Shown here: positions 44,555 to 57,791 of the stretch, one piece after another
Numbering within the stretch: position 1 is the first letter of the stretch
Layout: each line of letters begins with the position of its first letter
DNA from: Dimargaris cristalligena
Taxonomy: Eukaryota; Kickxellomycota; Dimargaritomycetes; Dimargaritales; Dimargaritaceae
NCBI GenBank assembly: GCA_027576995.1
Contig: JANBQC010000036.1
Span: 1-64,000 of the forward strand
Direction of reading: 5' to 3'
Length of the DNA stretch: 64,000 nt
The notes under the pieces: model-generated
The model's database searches: none
What the model saw: the letters and a program-made list of their open reading frames with translations, nothing else
What the model was told of the DNA's origin: nothing
Translations under genes and position numbers: made by a program

Positions 44555-46640
44555 CTACTGGCGGGTGAGGTAGCTAAGGAGATCAATCTTCGTCACCACA
44601 TGCTGTACTTTACCGGAAGTGGCTTCAGCGGGCCGGGCCGTCACAACGGCTGAGCTGTGGTGATCAAAGAAGGACGACAGCTGGCTCAGCGGAGTGGCGG
44701 ATGTAATCTCCAAAAACCGACCCTTACCCGGCTGGAAGTGGAACATGGCCCGATCAACCGAGGAGTCCAGGCTGGCCTTGCCATGAGAAACGCGCGATAG
44801 GATGTTGCCCAGCGTAACTAGACCAGCCAGTCGGTCTGTGTGCGGATCAAGCACAGGGAGCTGGTCAAAGTTGTTGGTCTGCATCACCCCCATGGCCTCC
44901 CGGCAGCTCGAGGTCGAAGTAACTGTGACGGCTTGCGGTAGGTGGAGGTCCGCAATGGTGGCCCCTCCCCACTGCTCCACCTGGCGGTGCTCTTCCTCCT
45001 GGGCGCGTTGGTCCAGGAACTGGTGGCGCCGCATCCAGTCATCATTGAGAAACTTGGTCATGTAGTTGCGGACGGAGTCGGGTAGAATGACCACACAACG
45101 CTGGCCCTTCTTAAGCTGACGAGCGGCCTGCAGGGCTCCGGCGAGGGCACTCCCCGAGGAGCCCCCCGACAAAATACCCTCCTCTTTGATAAGGCGGCGG
45201 GCTAGGGTGAAGGAGTCCTGGTCATTGCTCTTGTACCACGTGTCAATGACGGACCGGTCCAGGGCCTCGGGTATGAAGTCGTAGCCAATGCCCTCCACCT
45301 GGTAGGACTCCACATTGCCGTTTAGATTCTCGGGCTGGGCTAGAATCGAGCCATGGGGGTCCACGCCCACGACGATACACTGGGGGCACTTTTCCTTGAT
45401 CTTCTTAGCCACGCCCGTGATGGTACCACCCGTACCAGCTCCGGCGACTAGCATGTCGATACGCCCGTCACAGGCCTCCAGGATTTCTTCGGCGGTCGTA
45501 TCGTAATGGGCAATTGGGTTATACGGGTTGGCGTACTGGTCTAGAATCACGGAGTTGGGGATTTGTTCATTGAGTCGCTTGGCCACGCTAATATGGGATT
45601 CGGGGGCGTCGTAGGCCGCCTCCGTGGGAGTACGGATAATTTCCGCGCCCAGGGCCTTGAGTACATCTACCTACACAAGAGAGACACGGTATGGTGGAAA
45701 GGGTATATAAAAGGTGGAAAGGGGTTAAGGTTATCATGTAAGGCAAACCAATGGTAATGCCAAATTAGGCAAGGGGATATATATATATATGTGAACGGAT
45801 TAGTTAATAGTATTGATTAGTTGCGGGTTTTACCTTTTCTTGACTCATTTTCTCGGGCATTGTGATAATGGCGCGGTAGCCCTTAACGGCTGCACACAGA
45901 GCCAGGCCGATACCTAGTGGGCACCAATCAATAGGCAGACAAAGCAGTCAATAAAACAGAGGGGTGAGATGACGCCATTTCAATAGGCGGTATGTAGGAG
46001 TGTGGTAACACAGTAATAAACTGATAAGTGGTACCATTTCCGCCTTCAAGTTGGACAGTAGCAAGGCATCGGAAATGCAGAGAAGGGGGGTTTACAAGGT
46101 TTGATTGCAGTCCACGGGCGACTTACCCGTATTGCCGGAGGTGGGTTCGATAACCGTATAGCCGGGTTTAATAATACCCTTGCGCTCGGCCTCTTCGAAC
46201 ATGCGCTTGGCAATGCGATCCTTGACTGAGCCACCGGGGTTAAAGAATTCCACCTTGGCCAGGACCTCACACTCCAGGCCCTCAGACGCAGGGATGCGGT
46301 TAAGCCGGACCAGGGGGGTGTCGCCGATCTGGTCCAAGATGGAGTCGAGGATTTTGGGCTTTGGCGTGCTGTTAGGGTTAGAGGGGGTCAGTAATAGGTA
46401 GGTGCCAGCGCATAAGTTCAGATTAGTACAGCAATAGAGGAGAGCATATACAGGCAGTTTAAGTATTTCTTAGGCGGTCCTCGCCCAGGGATTCACATTG
46501 AGCTACCAGTAACCCCAGACCAGGGGTGGTAAGAGCGGGGTGGATCATACTTACCGAGTTTGGTGGACATGGGGGATGGTCACATTGGTGGCGGCATTGC
46601 CAACTGGACCGTGGCAGTGACATTCAGTGGGGGAACTCAT
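44555..46640 (-). CDS. CYS4: cystathionine beta-synthase, heme-motif type
   Basis: Four exons on the minus strand: 46640-46555, 46368-46127, 45913-45834 and 45670-44555 (507 residues), joined in phases 2, 1 and 0. The fold type II PLP domain has [11 protein letters not shown] (PLP lysine K78), [43 protein letters not shown] and [12 protein letters not shown]. From about residue 370 a pair of CBS domains follows ([16 protein letters not shown]..., then the C-terminal [15 protein letters not shown]), where S-adenosylmethionine regulates animal enzymes. The enzyme condenses serine and homocysteine to cystathionine in the cytosol. Unusually for a fungus, the N-terminus holds CHCH and PHVH; His24 aligns without gaps to the human heme-ligand His65. 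Splice joins all restore strongly conserved sequence. Confidence 0.95.
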
Positions 46641-47659
46641 GTTGGCGGATAGAAGGGTAATTGAAATAGTTTAGGGGTTTTTTAAACAGAAATACGAAGT
46701 CTCAAAGTAATAGTAGAAAGAGAGGAAGAAAGACCGAAGCACAGTGTGACTTTGCTTTGGACCTGAAGGGTGTATAGTATAGTCAGGGAATAGGAATAGG
46801 AATAGTAGGAAAATGCTGGATTTTTATCCCTGATTACTATAACATATCTCTCACCATGTTTATACGCACTGTACTGCTTACAAACAGAGTAGTAGGGCTT
46901 CTTAGCAGCCCCTTTCCTCCCGTTGGTCCGCTAAACTGAGTATCCAATCTAACATCTACCATACACCAACACCGGGGTTGGGGGGCTGGGCAAAGTAGTG
47001 ATATGTGGTTCCATGTGCAACAGCTGCTCTTTCACTGGCCGCCACTCCTCTCGACTATTTCGCGGCCATTGGTTACTTACCGAGTCCTCTTCATGCCGGT
47101 TCGTCCGAACCTCAAGGTCGCCCAGGCCATACATACATATAGGTCAAGTCTAACTCCACTGGATAACACGCTTTTTAATGCTATAGGTACATGTAAAAAA
47201 AAAGCATTCCGCCTGTTTTACTCAGTAGTACCCGTCTTATTAAATGGATTAGTCGCTATACCGCCAGTCTGCCCGCATATTCAGTCAAAATAGCTGGACG
47301 AAACAGATATTTTACACCATCATTAACCGCCGTGTTACACCGAGCAACTATAATAGAGTCATTGAATCGGGAAATGGCATCATTCCATCAGCTCCCCTCC
47401 CCACACACCTTTCCCTTGGATAGCCCCACTACAACCCTTGCAGGGGCTGTATATTGATAACCCATGATGTTAAAAATGTTATTGGAGATGCAATGAGATG
47501 TCATCTAAGTAGCAGGGATAACGCGTCGGTTGAAGTACACAGCTATGGACAGACCCCCGACCTAGGGGCCGTCGAATTGTTTAAAGAGTGACCGGAGTGG
47601 CCGAGGGGATGCTTGGTATATAGAATTGGCCAATAAACGAACCAACGAGAGTTGAGGAC
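46641..47659. other. intergenic, CBS promoter and RasGEF 3' flank, with repeat copy E
   Basis: Contains repeat copy E at 47138-47279. Otherwise AT-rich, with no supportable gene. Confidence 0.6.
47138..47279 (+). repeat. dispersed TIR element, copy E (most diverged)
   Basis: A 142 bp match in which the core TTTTACTCAGTAGTACCCGT, CTTATTAAATGGATTAGTCG and CTATACCGCCAGTCTG lines up with copy A. The ends TATAGGTCAAGTCTAACTCC and CCCGCATA keep the terminal pairing loosely. Confidence 0.6.
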
Positions 47660-49759
47660 CTATTTCAAGACGGGGGACGTGGTAGGACTTCCTTGGGTGA
47701 GATCAGCCAGTGAGATAACCACGTCCTGATCGTCTGAGTAGTCCGAGTCATCATCCCCATCGCTGGAATAGTCTATGGTATTATCTGAGGTTGGGGCATT
47801 GGTATCGGTTGGGTAATCGGACTTAAGCGGTGGTTGACTCCCGCCGATAACGAGTAAATCCCGCAGGGATATTTCGACTTCAACCTGTTCTGACTCTATC
47901 GTGTCACTACACTCCCGGTGCTCACTATAGTCGCTCTGGGTAGTATCGTCTGAGTCGCAATCATGATCACTATTGTCATCCTCCTCTTCCTCACCATCAC
48001 CATCACCATCGTCATCGTCATTATCGCCGTCCCCGTCTCCGGGATAATTCCTCGTATCATTAATGGCGATTTCCTTGGCCTCTGGGGCCGACGGCATCGG
48101 TGGCTCCGGTTCCCTAGCGAACCCATCCGCCCTCGAAATGGAATCGAGGCCAGGCGGGTTCAATGGTAGAGTCCGTTCATGGTAGACCGGGGTGCTGTCG
48201 GAGGAATCGGGGTGAAGCATGGGCTTAGTGGCGGCGGAATCCGGTGTGGCCCATTGTGTATACACAAATTCATCGTCGGTCGAATCCTCCAGCAACTGGG
48301 CCCACACCGCGGACTGGCTTGGCACGGGCGGGTCTTCGGTGGATTGGGGGGGAGGGATATCCGTAACCTGGTTGTCCACCGCACTAGCCAAATGGTCATC
48401 CAGATATGACATAAAATCCTGCAAAGAAGGGGTTGGGCTGGCTGCCGAAGGGGGAGGCACCACCGACGCCGGTGGTGGAGTGGCAACTTTCGGAGTAACT
48501 TCCTCGACGGAATCGGATGGCACTACGTCCAGGGGCGGGTCCGGACTAACCGGTGAGACGGGAATCGGCACCGCCCAGGACGCTGGCTCCAGGGATGGAA
48601 GAAGGGCTCGGATTTCGTCCTGGAGTTCAGTCCGGGTCAGGTACGGCCGGGTCAGGAGCCAGTGGTGGATGGTTAGGTCCGAGCTGGGCAGATCCAACAG
48701 ATTCGGCCCGCTCCGAGGAAACGAGCGGGTATGGGGAAATCCAGCGAGGGGGGCAACCGTGGGGTGTGGGGTGGACACGGGCCGGGGGAGGTCCAAATCC
48801 GCCCAGACCGACACGGGCCCGGCTAGGCAGGCCCGCAGGAGCTGGAGTTCGGTCTGCCGCTTGGCTAGTCCCGGGACACTTAACTGGGCCGATTGCTGGG
48901 TGGTGGCATAGGTTGCCGAGACGGTTTGGAGGTCGGCCAAGTGGTGCGTCAAACAAGGAATCACCCAGACCACCGGGCGATCGGCTCCGGAAGCGGGCAG
49001 GGACTGGCCGGCGGTGGAGGGGTGGTGGTAAGCACCGCTCAGGGTGCGACGAAGAATAGCACCATAAGACCTGGGCTCCCCGGCGGCGGCGTGCTCAGCG
49101 AGGGTAGAGTTGCGGATACGGTTCTGTAATGCGGTCGCTAGAACTGGAACATGCTCCAATACGGCCTGTATTTCGGGACTCTGTAGGATACGGCTAATCA
49201 GGACCGTGGCATTGAGGTTGCGGTAGGTGTGTAAGGCCACCTGGGCCACCTCGAGTAATTGTTGGGCCACTCGAAAGAAGAGCCCCGAGTCGCGGTCGGC
49301 GAGGGTGCTGACTAATTCGTGGGACCAGGCGTGGTACAGGTAGTCGTAGAAATGCAGGCCTGGTACAACGGCCGGGGGCAATTCCAGCTCCGGGGCTTCC
49401 AGCCGTCGCTCCAGGTCGTCAATGTCTATCCGCTCAATCATCTGGGTGTCAATGGAGGTTAGGCAAAGGGCCAGGGTCTCTGGAGACCACTCCGTGATTC
49501 GCCGTTGGGCTATCTGGGCCATGGTTTGGTGAATGTGAGCCAGGCGGTTGCGCTGAATCTTGTCTTCTTCAATGAGCCGGCGGAGTTGGGCCAGTCCCAC
49601 GGACCCCGGTGCCCCGCTATTCCGCTTGGCCTTGGCCAGTTTCTGGCCGGCGGCCGCCACGGAGTGGGCATAGACGATGGATAGCTGGGTAAGCGAGGAT
49701 AGGGGAATCTGGGGAATGTCGGGGGCCGAGCGGCTGGTCATGGAGGCCGAGTCGACCAT
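47660..49759 (-). CDS. RasGEF (CDC25-domain) protein, divergent, with acidic tail
   Basis: Single exon, 699 residues, ATG at 49759. The first 350 residues read as a RasGEF catalytic domain: ALCLTSIDTQMIERIDIDDL (start of the domain), FYDYLYHAWSHELVSTLA, FFRVAQQLLEVAQVALHTYR, then NLNATVLISRILQSPEIQAV, SYGAILRRTLSG and VVWVIPCLTHHLADLQTV, in the order seen in CDC25 proteins. Such domains exchange GDP for GTP on Ras-family GTPases at membranes. No SH3, PH or REM-N domain is evident. Conservation is weaker than in canonical Cdc25 proteins, so activity is not assured. The C-terminal 300 residues are Pro/Ser-rich and then extremely acidic, with Asp/Glu/Asn runs. The gene is divergent from the OCRL-like gene. 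Confidence 0.8.
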   Translation of the reverse strand: MVDSASMTSRSAPDIPQIPLSSLTQLSIVYAHSVAAAGQKLAKAKRNSGAPGSVGLAQLRRLIEEDKIQRNRLAHIHQTMAQIAQRRITEWSPETLALCLTSIDTQMIERIDIDDLERRLEAPELELPPAVVPGLHFYDYLYHAWSHELVSTLADRDSGLFFRVAQQLLEVAQVALHTYRNLNATVLISRILQSPEIQAVLEHVPVLATALQNRIRNSTLAEHAAAGEPRSYGAILRRTLSGAYHHPSTAGQSLPASGADRPVVWVIPCLTHHLADLQTVSATYATTQQSAQLSVPGLAKRQTELQLLRACLAGPVSVWADLDLPRPVSTPHPTVAPLAGFPHTRSFPRSGPNLLDLPSSDLTIHHWLLTRPYLTRTELQDEIRALLPSLEPASWAVPIPVSPVSPDPPLDVVPSDSVEEVTPKVATPPPASVVPPPSAASPTPSLQDFMSYLDDHLASAVDNQVTDIPPPQSTEDPPVPSQSAVWAQLLEDSTDDEFVYTQWATPDSAATKPMLHPDSSDSTPVYHERTLPLNPPGLDSISRADGFAREPEPPMPSAPEAKEIAINDTRNYPGDGDGDNDDDDGDGDGEEEEDDNSDHDCDSDDTTQSDYSEHRECSDTIESEQVEVEISLRDLLVIGGSQPPLKSDYPTDTNAPTSDNTIDYSSDGDDDSDYSDDQDVVISLADLTQGSPTTSPVLK

Positions 49760-50193
49760 GGTCGACGGAGTGAATATACAGATGGGCCGGTAAAGGCGGA
49801 GTAAAATATAGTGGAATGGGGAGAAATGCCTTGGGTGCGGCCTAAACGGAGCCCCGGAAGAGAGCTGGTGGAAGAGAAAGGGAGACGGGCGAGCAGCGCT
49901 GCGTCCAGCCAGAGAAACACCATAATAGGGGAACGGGGGCCACAGTTGCCGTGCAGCTGCGTCAACAAGGGTTTCTTTCCAAGCACGTCGAGGCCTTAGG
50001 CCACCACCATCTGCCTTCCCCTCTTTCCCATTTGCTCCATTTGCCCGGTTGTCCCAGTTCCAAAGACGTCGTCCGTCTGTTCGCTCACCCTGTCCCCGCT
50101 AGACTTTCTTGGCGATCGACCAACGGAGAGCCCTGCGCATCTCCCAGTCCCTGCCCATTTCCCCCTTCTGCTCGTCCAGCCCCGGTCGTTCAT
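49760..50193. other. divergent promoter region, RasGEF and OCRL-like genes
   Basis: A 434 bp spacer containing both promoters. No TATA box is obvious and the right part is CT-rich. Confidence 0.55.
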
Positions 50194-53100
50194 ATGGACC
50201 CGCCCCCCGAAACTAAAGGCGAGTACGAGGCCTTGGTCCATAACCCAACTTCGAAATCCGCCAAGGATGCCTGGATATACGGCGAGCTCCGCGAAAGAGA
50301 GGCCCAGTTCACCGACTATCATTCCATCTAGTAAGTGCAGGGTGGTTATCCAACGCGGTCTCCCACTATACCAGCCTGGCTGAACCCGTCCCCGCAGCGT
50401 TTCTGTGGCAGACCATATTCCCCCCTAACCCACTCTAATTTGACCGAGCAGCGCTCCCCTACTCCCAGTATTGTTATGCGATCAACCAACTCTAATGGGG
50501 ATGCAATTTATCACTGTCGGTACGGTCTATCTGTTTCTTCCCATCACACCACTCAAGTGTCTTTACTGGCACTTGGAATGTTAATGGGCGCTTACCCACC
50601 GAATCATTAGCCCCGTGGTTCCGGGCCATGGCCAGCGACGACGCTGCCGAGTCGGAAGTACTGGTTTTAGGGTTAGTTGTCACGGCATCTCGCCCGAATT
50701 ATGTCACTATTGATTAAGGGTGGAAGTACTTTCACTCCCGAATGATTTCGCTTTTTAGATTACGCAATCTATAACCGCCTCTCCTATGGCCCTTGGATCG
50801 GCTCTCGGTCGACGCGGCCCTACTAATGGTTCAAAACTTGTCTAATGTACTTTGCGGACCCTTTGCCAGATTCCAAGAACTGGATCTTCGGGCCGAGGCC
50901 TACCTCGTGTACGATGCCAGTAAGGAGAGTTTATGGTGCCAGGCCATTGAAGATGGCCTCGGGCCTAGGGCCTCTCGTTACCGCAAGGTAGGTGATATTG
51001 ATCCCGCCAATTTACCTGTTTACTGCCCTATGCTATTTCAGATGGGCTTGGTCAATCCCTGTAGATGGAGTCATTTCCCGGCATCCGACTAGGCCGGATT
51101 CTGCAAGATGTTTTGTTCAAGACCTCTGGTATACCCCTTCTATATACCCCTTTCCCCCTGCCCACCTAGGCCATTTCGAAACAATTGATTGGGATGCTGA
51201 TTGTGGTCTACCTGCGCAGTGATATTGAGGATCAAATCCACAACCTAGTGGTCGACTCGGCTGGCTGTGGAATTATGGGTATGTTCGGCAATAAGGGGGC
51301 CGTGGCGGTCCGCTTTGACTACCAAGATTCTACCGTGTGCGTAGTGAACTGTCATTTGGCGGCCAATATGAACCAGGTCGAACGGCGTAACCAAGACTTT
51401 CATGAAATCTGTCGGCGATTGCTCTTTGCTGGCCGGTCTGATCTGCAGGGTGCCTCCTCCGCCATCTCTCCATCGGCGACCACTCGAACCCTGTCAAGCC
51501 CCAGTAACACCCTCCCACGTGGTCTACCGGAGCCCCCCGTGGGACCCCCTGAACTACCTGAAAGAGCGGTGGATGCCATCGGCCCCCCCGCCCGTGCGTT
51601 ATCGGCCACCCACTCGGACTTTGCGGCCGCGGGGCTCGCTGTTCGCAAACCTCCCCCCACCCAGCCGGGGGCCCAGGCGTCCCCCTTGTTTGATCATGAC
51701 TACCTCATTTGGATGGGGGACCTCAATTATCGACTGCCGCTTTCCGAGGCCAAGATCCGCACACTACTCGATAACAAAGAATTTAAGTACCTTTTGGATT
51801 TCGACCAACTCAACATCCAAAAGATGAACCTCAAGGCCTTTACCGGCTTCCAGGAGCGCCCAATCCGTTTCGCACCGACCTATAAATTTGAGATTGGCAC
51901 CCATGAGTACGACCCTAAGCGTATCCCGGCCTGGTGCGATCGCATCCTGTGGTGGACCCCCTACGGGTCCGATTTCATTAATCCCACGAACTACCAAAGT
52001 CATATGGAGCTCGCATTGAGCGACCACAAGCCCGTCAGCAGCCTGTTCCGCCTCCGAATTAAAACCATTCGGCGGGATGAGCAGGCCGCCATCTACTCCC
52101 AGCTACTCCGCGAGTTGGATAAGTTTGAAAACGACTGCTTGCCCACCGCCCGGATATCCGATACCCAGCTCGATTTTGGCCCCGTGGAGTACGAGAAATC
52201 GGTCAGTCGCTCGGTGACCCTCACGAATACCGGGCGGGTACCCGCTCAGTTCCGGTTTATTCCCAAACTCGATGATACCGAGTTTTGTCGACCGTGGTTG
52301 TACGTTAATCCCCCTACTGGAACGGTGCTGCCAGGTAATTTACAACTTTTATTTTGTTGCATACGTGTATACAAGACCAGGAAAGAGGGGGCTGTCCCCA
52401 CAGACACTATGGACTCGTCGTTGGAACCAGGCATCCAACCGCTTGACCGACCTGCATACACTCTAATCGACTCCCTGAGCTAAGATAAAAGCTTATTTTT
52501 ACTTCGTTTTTTATCGGTATTTGCCTAACCTTGAACCTCTGAATGCCTAGGCTGTCAAATTACCATCCACTTCGACATTGTGGTCACCAACATCAGTGCC
52601 CCCACTCTAAACACGAGCCAGGAGGAACTTCGGGATATTCTGATCCTGCACCTCGAAAACGGCAAGGATTACTTTATTAGTATACAAGGCAATTACCTGC
52701 CGACTTGTTTTGGGACGAGCCTCGACGTGCTAGCCCGGCTGCCTAAACCCATTCGTCGTATGACCCTGGAAGAGGTCCAGGCCCTTGGGGAAGAGGCCCA
52801 ATACAGCGTTCCCAAAGAGATCTGGCGGCTGATTGACTTCCTGGACCGCTATGGATTATCCGTGCCCAATTTGTTTTTCATTGATGGCAAACAGTCGCTG
52901 GTCAATTACATTAGGAACTGCTTAGATACCGGCGACGAGTTCGACATGGCACTACTATTGCCACCGGCCGGGAAGCCCTCCGAAGACCAGGAAGAGGCCA
53001 CCGCCCGCCCCGGCAACGGGACCGAGGAGGACGAAGACGACGATCGATTCAGCGGCATCTACTCGGTAGCCGACACGCTGGTCCGCCTGCTTAAGTACCT

Positions 53101-53503
53101 CCCGGAACCGATCATCCCCTTTGGTTACTTTGAGCGCTGCGTCGAGGCCGGGGGCCGAGTGCTATTGGAGGCCGACGCCCGAGGGACCGCCTCGGGTTAC
53201 GATACAACGGCCTACCCCAACGGCCCGCCGGTTGACCATCTGGGCAATGACACGGTAGAGAATGCCATTGTATTCCAGGTGCTCGACTCACTACCGCGGG
53301 CCAATTTAAATGTATTTGTGTTCCTGGTGTCGTTTATTAAGGAGGTCACCCTCCATGCGATGGATACCGAGATTGCCAAAGAAAAGCTGTCCCTGCTGAT
53401 GGCCACCATTTTGCTCCGACCCAGCAAGGCTACTATCGAGACGGAGGACTTTACGGGTACTATTATGCAACACCGGCGGTGTTTCATCCGTCAGTTTCTG
53501 TAG
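50194..53503 (+). CDS. OCRL/INPP5B-type inositol polyphosphate 5-phosphatase (5-ptase + ASH + RhoGAP-like)
   Basis: Five exons: 50194-50330, 50558-50671, 50870-50987, 51170-52334 and 52551-53503 (828 residues). The joins rebuild key motifs: VFTGTWNVNGRLPTES, then VLVLG + FQELDL, then SRYRK + AISKQLIGMLIVVYL. Exon 4 continues with GNKGAVAVRF, WMGDLNYRLP, RIPAWCDRILWW and LSDHKPVSSLF. These are the Mg2+- and substrate-binding motifs for PI(4,5)P2 5-phosphatases. An ASH domain follows (about 445-570; FVEY-like FGPVEYEKSVSR, HLENGKDYFISIQGNYLPTC), then a RhoGAP-like domain (about 585-828) with YSVADTLVRLLKYLPEPIIP. No N-terminal PH domain is seen. A Pro/Ala/Ser-rich insert of about 85 residues interrupts the catalytic domain before DYLIWMGDLNYR. 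It likely controls PI(4,5)P2 on endosomes and Golgi. Confidence 0.93.
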
Positions 53504-53980
53504 ACTCGGTTCCCAGCCCGGTCTCTATTATTATCCCCAACATTTTACTTTTGCAGTTTACTTCCTCCCCTATTTTTTATGGGCATCCGTACCCACGCTG
53601 TCCCTCGCCCGGAAAGATCGCTTGGGATGTGATGGGGTGGCTTTTGGTGTTATTTTTAGTTTATATGAGAAAGTGACTACACAATTTTAAACGTTCACCT
53701 GTACCAGTTCCCGGTGTTAACCGCGGCTCGGCAAACCCCGCTGCACGCAAACCGTCGTGTGAAAGGGGATTTAGTGGGTGATTTGTTCTTGATAATACAC
53801 TGTTCTAACGAATGATGAGGAGCTGGGAACCCCAGCAGATGCAAATACACATCTCAGTAAGGAATACCAATGTAAGGACCTTTTGAAGTGAGTGTGGACC
53901 AGGCGATGCAACCGGGGAGGATAGGTAAAAGACAAAAGGCGGTCGGTGGAAGAGAATAAGAGAAAAGGGGGGCCTGCCAC
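53504..53980. other. convergent 3' flanks of OCRL-like and CARNMT-like genes
   Basis: Nothing is recognised beyond low-complexity AT-rich sequence. Confidence 0.6.
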
Positions 53981-55886
53981 TTACTGTGGCTGGCTGGGGT
54001 TTTTCGATAAAGGAAGGGCTTTTGTGGCCGTGAAGAACGCACACTGGTAGGTGTACTGAAGCATTGCGCGTGGGTTGTTGGTGTACATGGCGGGCACCAT
54101 TTGCTCGTTCTAAAGAGAGGAGAGGCGGTGGAGCCCACGTGTATCAACAGAGTGAATAGAGGAGTTTGGCATTAATTAGTCACGTTGCCACGCCAGAGAA
54201 GGGGAGGAGAGAGTAACAATATTGGTGATTCCGACCAGGGGTAAGGTGATCATACCCAAATTTCCCCTAGTTCCTGGGGTGAGTAATTTAGAGGATTAGG
54301 CCATGTCCACCAGGCCTGAGCGTGGCCCCTAGTTGTAGGTGAACTGAAGATACGTTGAGGTTCAGTGGATCAGCGTCACCCCGGGAGAGGGGTGCCGGGA
54401 AATTGGTGTAATTACTAAAAACCGCCCCAGCAGACTGGGCCACATTAATAATAATAATAATGAAAAGAAGAGGAAGGGGAGGGGAGGGAGTACTTACCAC
54501 CAGGGTGAAGCCAATGGCTCGGGCAACGGACTTCACCTCATCGAGGGTTAATTCAATGGAGGATTCGTTGACCATATTCTCATAGTGGTACAGCAGTGGG
54601 CCTATGAGTCGAATATAAGGGGGGGCATTAAGATTGATTAAGCTAATGAGCACATACACCTCTCTACGAGGCAAGGGAATCCGGGGGTAGAACCCTATGG
54701 GTTTTGGAAGGTTAGAGGGTAGGAAGATGTGCATCACACTTACCAAGATTAATCCAAATACCGCCAGGCTTCAGAAGGGTGTGGATAATTTCCATACATG
54801 TGACGACATTGGGTGTTGCATCCACGAAAAAGCAGGTTACGACGCAATCCCACGCGGCTGGGTCCGGGAAGGCGGTTAAATACGGAAGGGGCAAGTGTTA
54901 ATAACGGGATCGGCGTTAGATTAAAAATAAATGTTAGGATGGATATTCACAAACTTCATTAGGGCAGAGGACTTACCGTGCTCGTTCGGATCGGCACCGT
55001 AAACTTCGAAGAAATCACCGGCGGCTACGGCGTATTCGACGCCGACGGGGATCGCACTGGTGGGTAGAACATCAGGAACAGATACCGGCCGTAGCTGGTC
55101 GGACTGGGCCGGGCAGTTGGAAAAGGAGTGTACGTAGGGGTAGAGGGTGAACTGGTCCACTCGCTCGACGCGATTGAGGAAGAAGTAGGACACGTACAAC
55201 ATGAAGATGGAAAATTCATTGCCCTGGCAGCTAAAGCCCCGACTGGCAATTTCGAAAGGCAGGCGGCCCAGCCCGGCGCCGGGAACTAAGACCCGGATCG
55301 CTGCTCGGTCGGTGCGGTCGGCGAAGAAGGCCTCCAATGCCTCGACGATTACGCCGTAGGAGGCACGCCGCTCGGCCGCGCCTTCGGCACTCCACTCCCG
55401 GACGACTTGCTTGAGGGTGCTGCGGAGTTTCTCCATATGGAACTCGGGCACGGGGGGCAGTCCGTCGCGCTGGTTGCGGCGCAACAGGGCATACACCTGG
55501 GCGGTCATGGGGCACGCGGTAGCGGCGGGCCGAAGGGTGTGGTCTATCCAGGCGTCTGGCGAAGCGTCAGCGGACGGAGAGGTGGAAGAGGTGGAGGAAG
55601 GGTCGGGGTCGGGGAAGGCGAGGATATTCTGCTCACGGGCCACCTGGTTGAGGAAGCGGGTGTTGGCACGGATGCCCTGCTCCACGGCCAGCAGCTTGAC
55701 CAGGTAGCCGGCCTCGCGCAGGTACCTCTGGATATGGGCGGGCTGGCGGTCAAACTCAATCAGCTTCTGGCGGTGGTAGCGGTGCAGGGCATTGGTGCGG
55801 TAGAACAGAAAGGCGGACAGGATGACCAGGAACTGCTTCTGCTCGTCCTCGTCGGAGCTGGTCTGGCTCATGAGGGGTTCGGACAT
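53981..55886 (-). CDS. carnosine N-methyltransferase-like (N2227 family)
   Basis: Four exons on the minus strand: 55886-54977, 54857-54744, 54601-54498 and 54109-53981 (418 residues). The ATG at 55886 (MSEPLMSQTSSDEDEQKQ) is used. Exon 1 carries the SAM-binding site VLVPGAGLGRLPFEIASRGF and the family signature GNEFSIFMLYVSYFFLN, then YPYVHSFSNC and AAGDFFEVYG. Exon 2 gives WDCVVTCFFVDATPNVV and LKPGGIWINLG. Exon 3 gives PLLYHYENM and IELTLDEVKSVARAIGF. Exon 4 gives the C-terminus (NEQMVPAMYTNNPRAMLQYT). N2227 proteins methylate carnosine-like imidazole substrates in animals, and yeast has one homologue; the fungal substrate is unproven. The last intron (388 nt) is the longest and could hide a small exon, but the reading is in frame without one. 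Confidence 0.9.

Positions 55887-57791
<1,905 letters not shown>

Noticed and set aside
4692..53503. A signalling gene cluster (STE12, CLA4, RasGEF, phosducin-like, seven-helix protein)
   Set aside because: The genes are tens of kb apart, on both strands, and interspersed with housekeeping genes. Co-location alone does not indicate a functional cluster.
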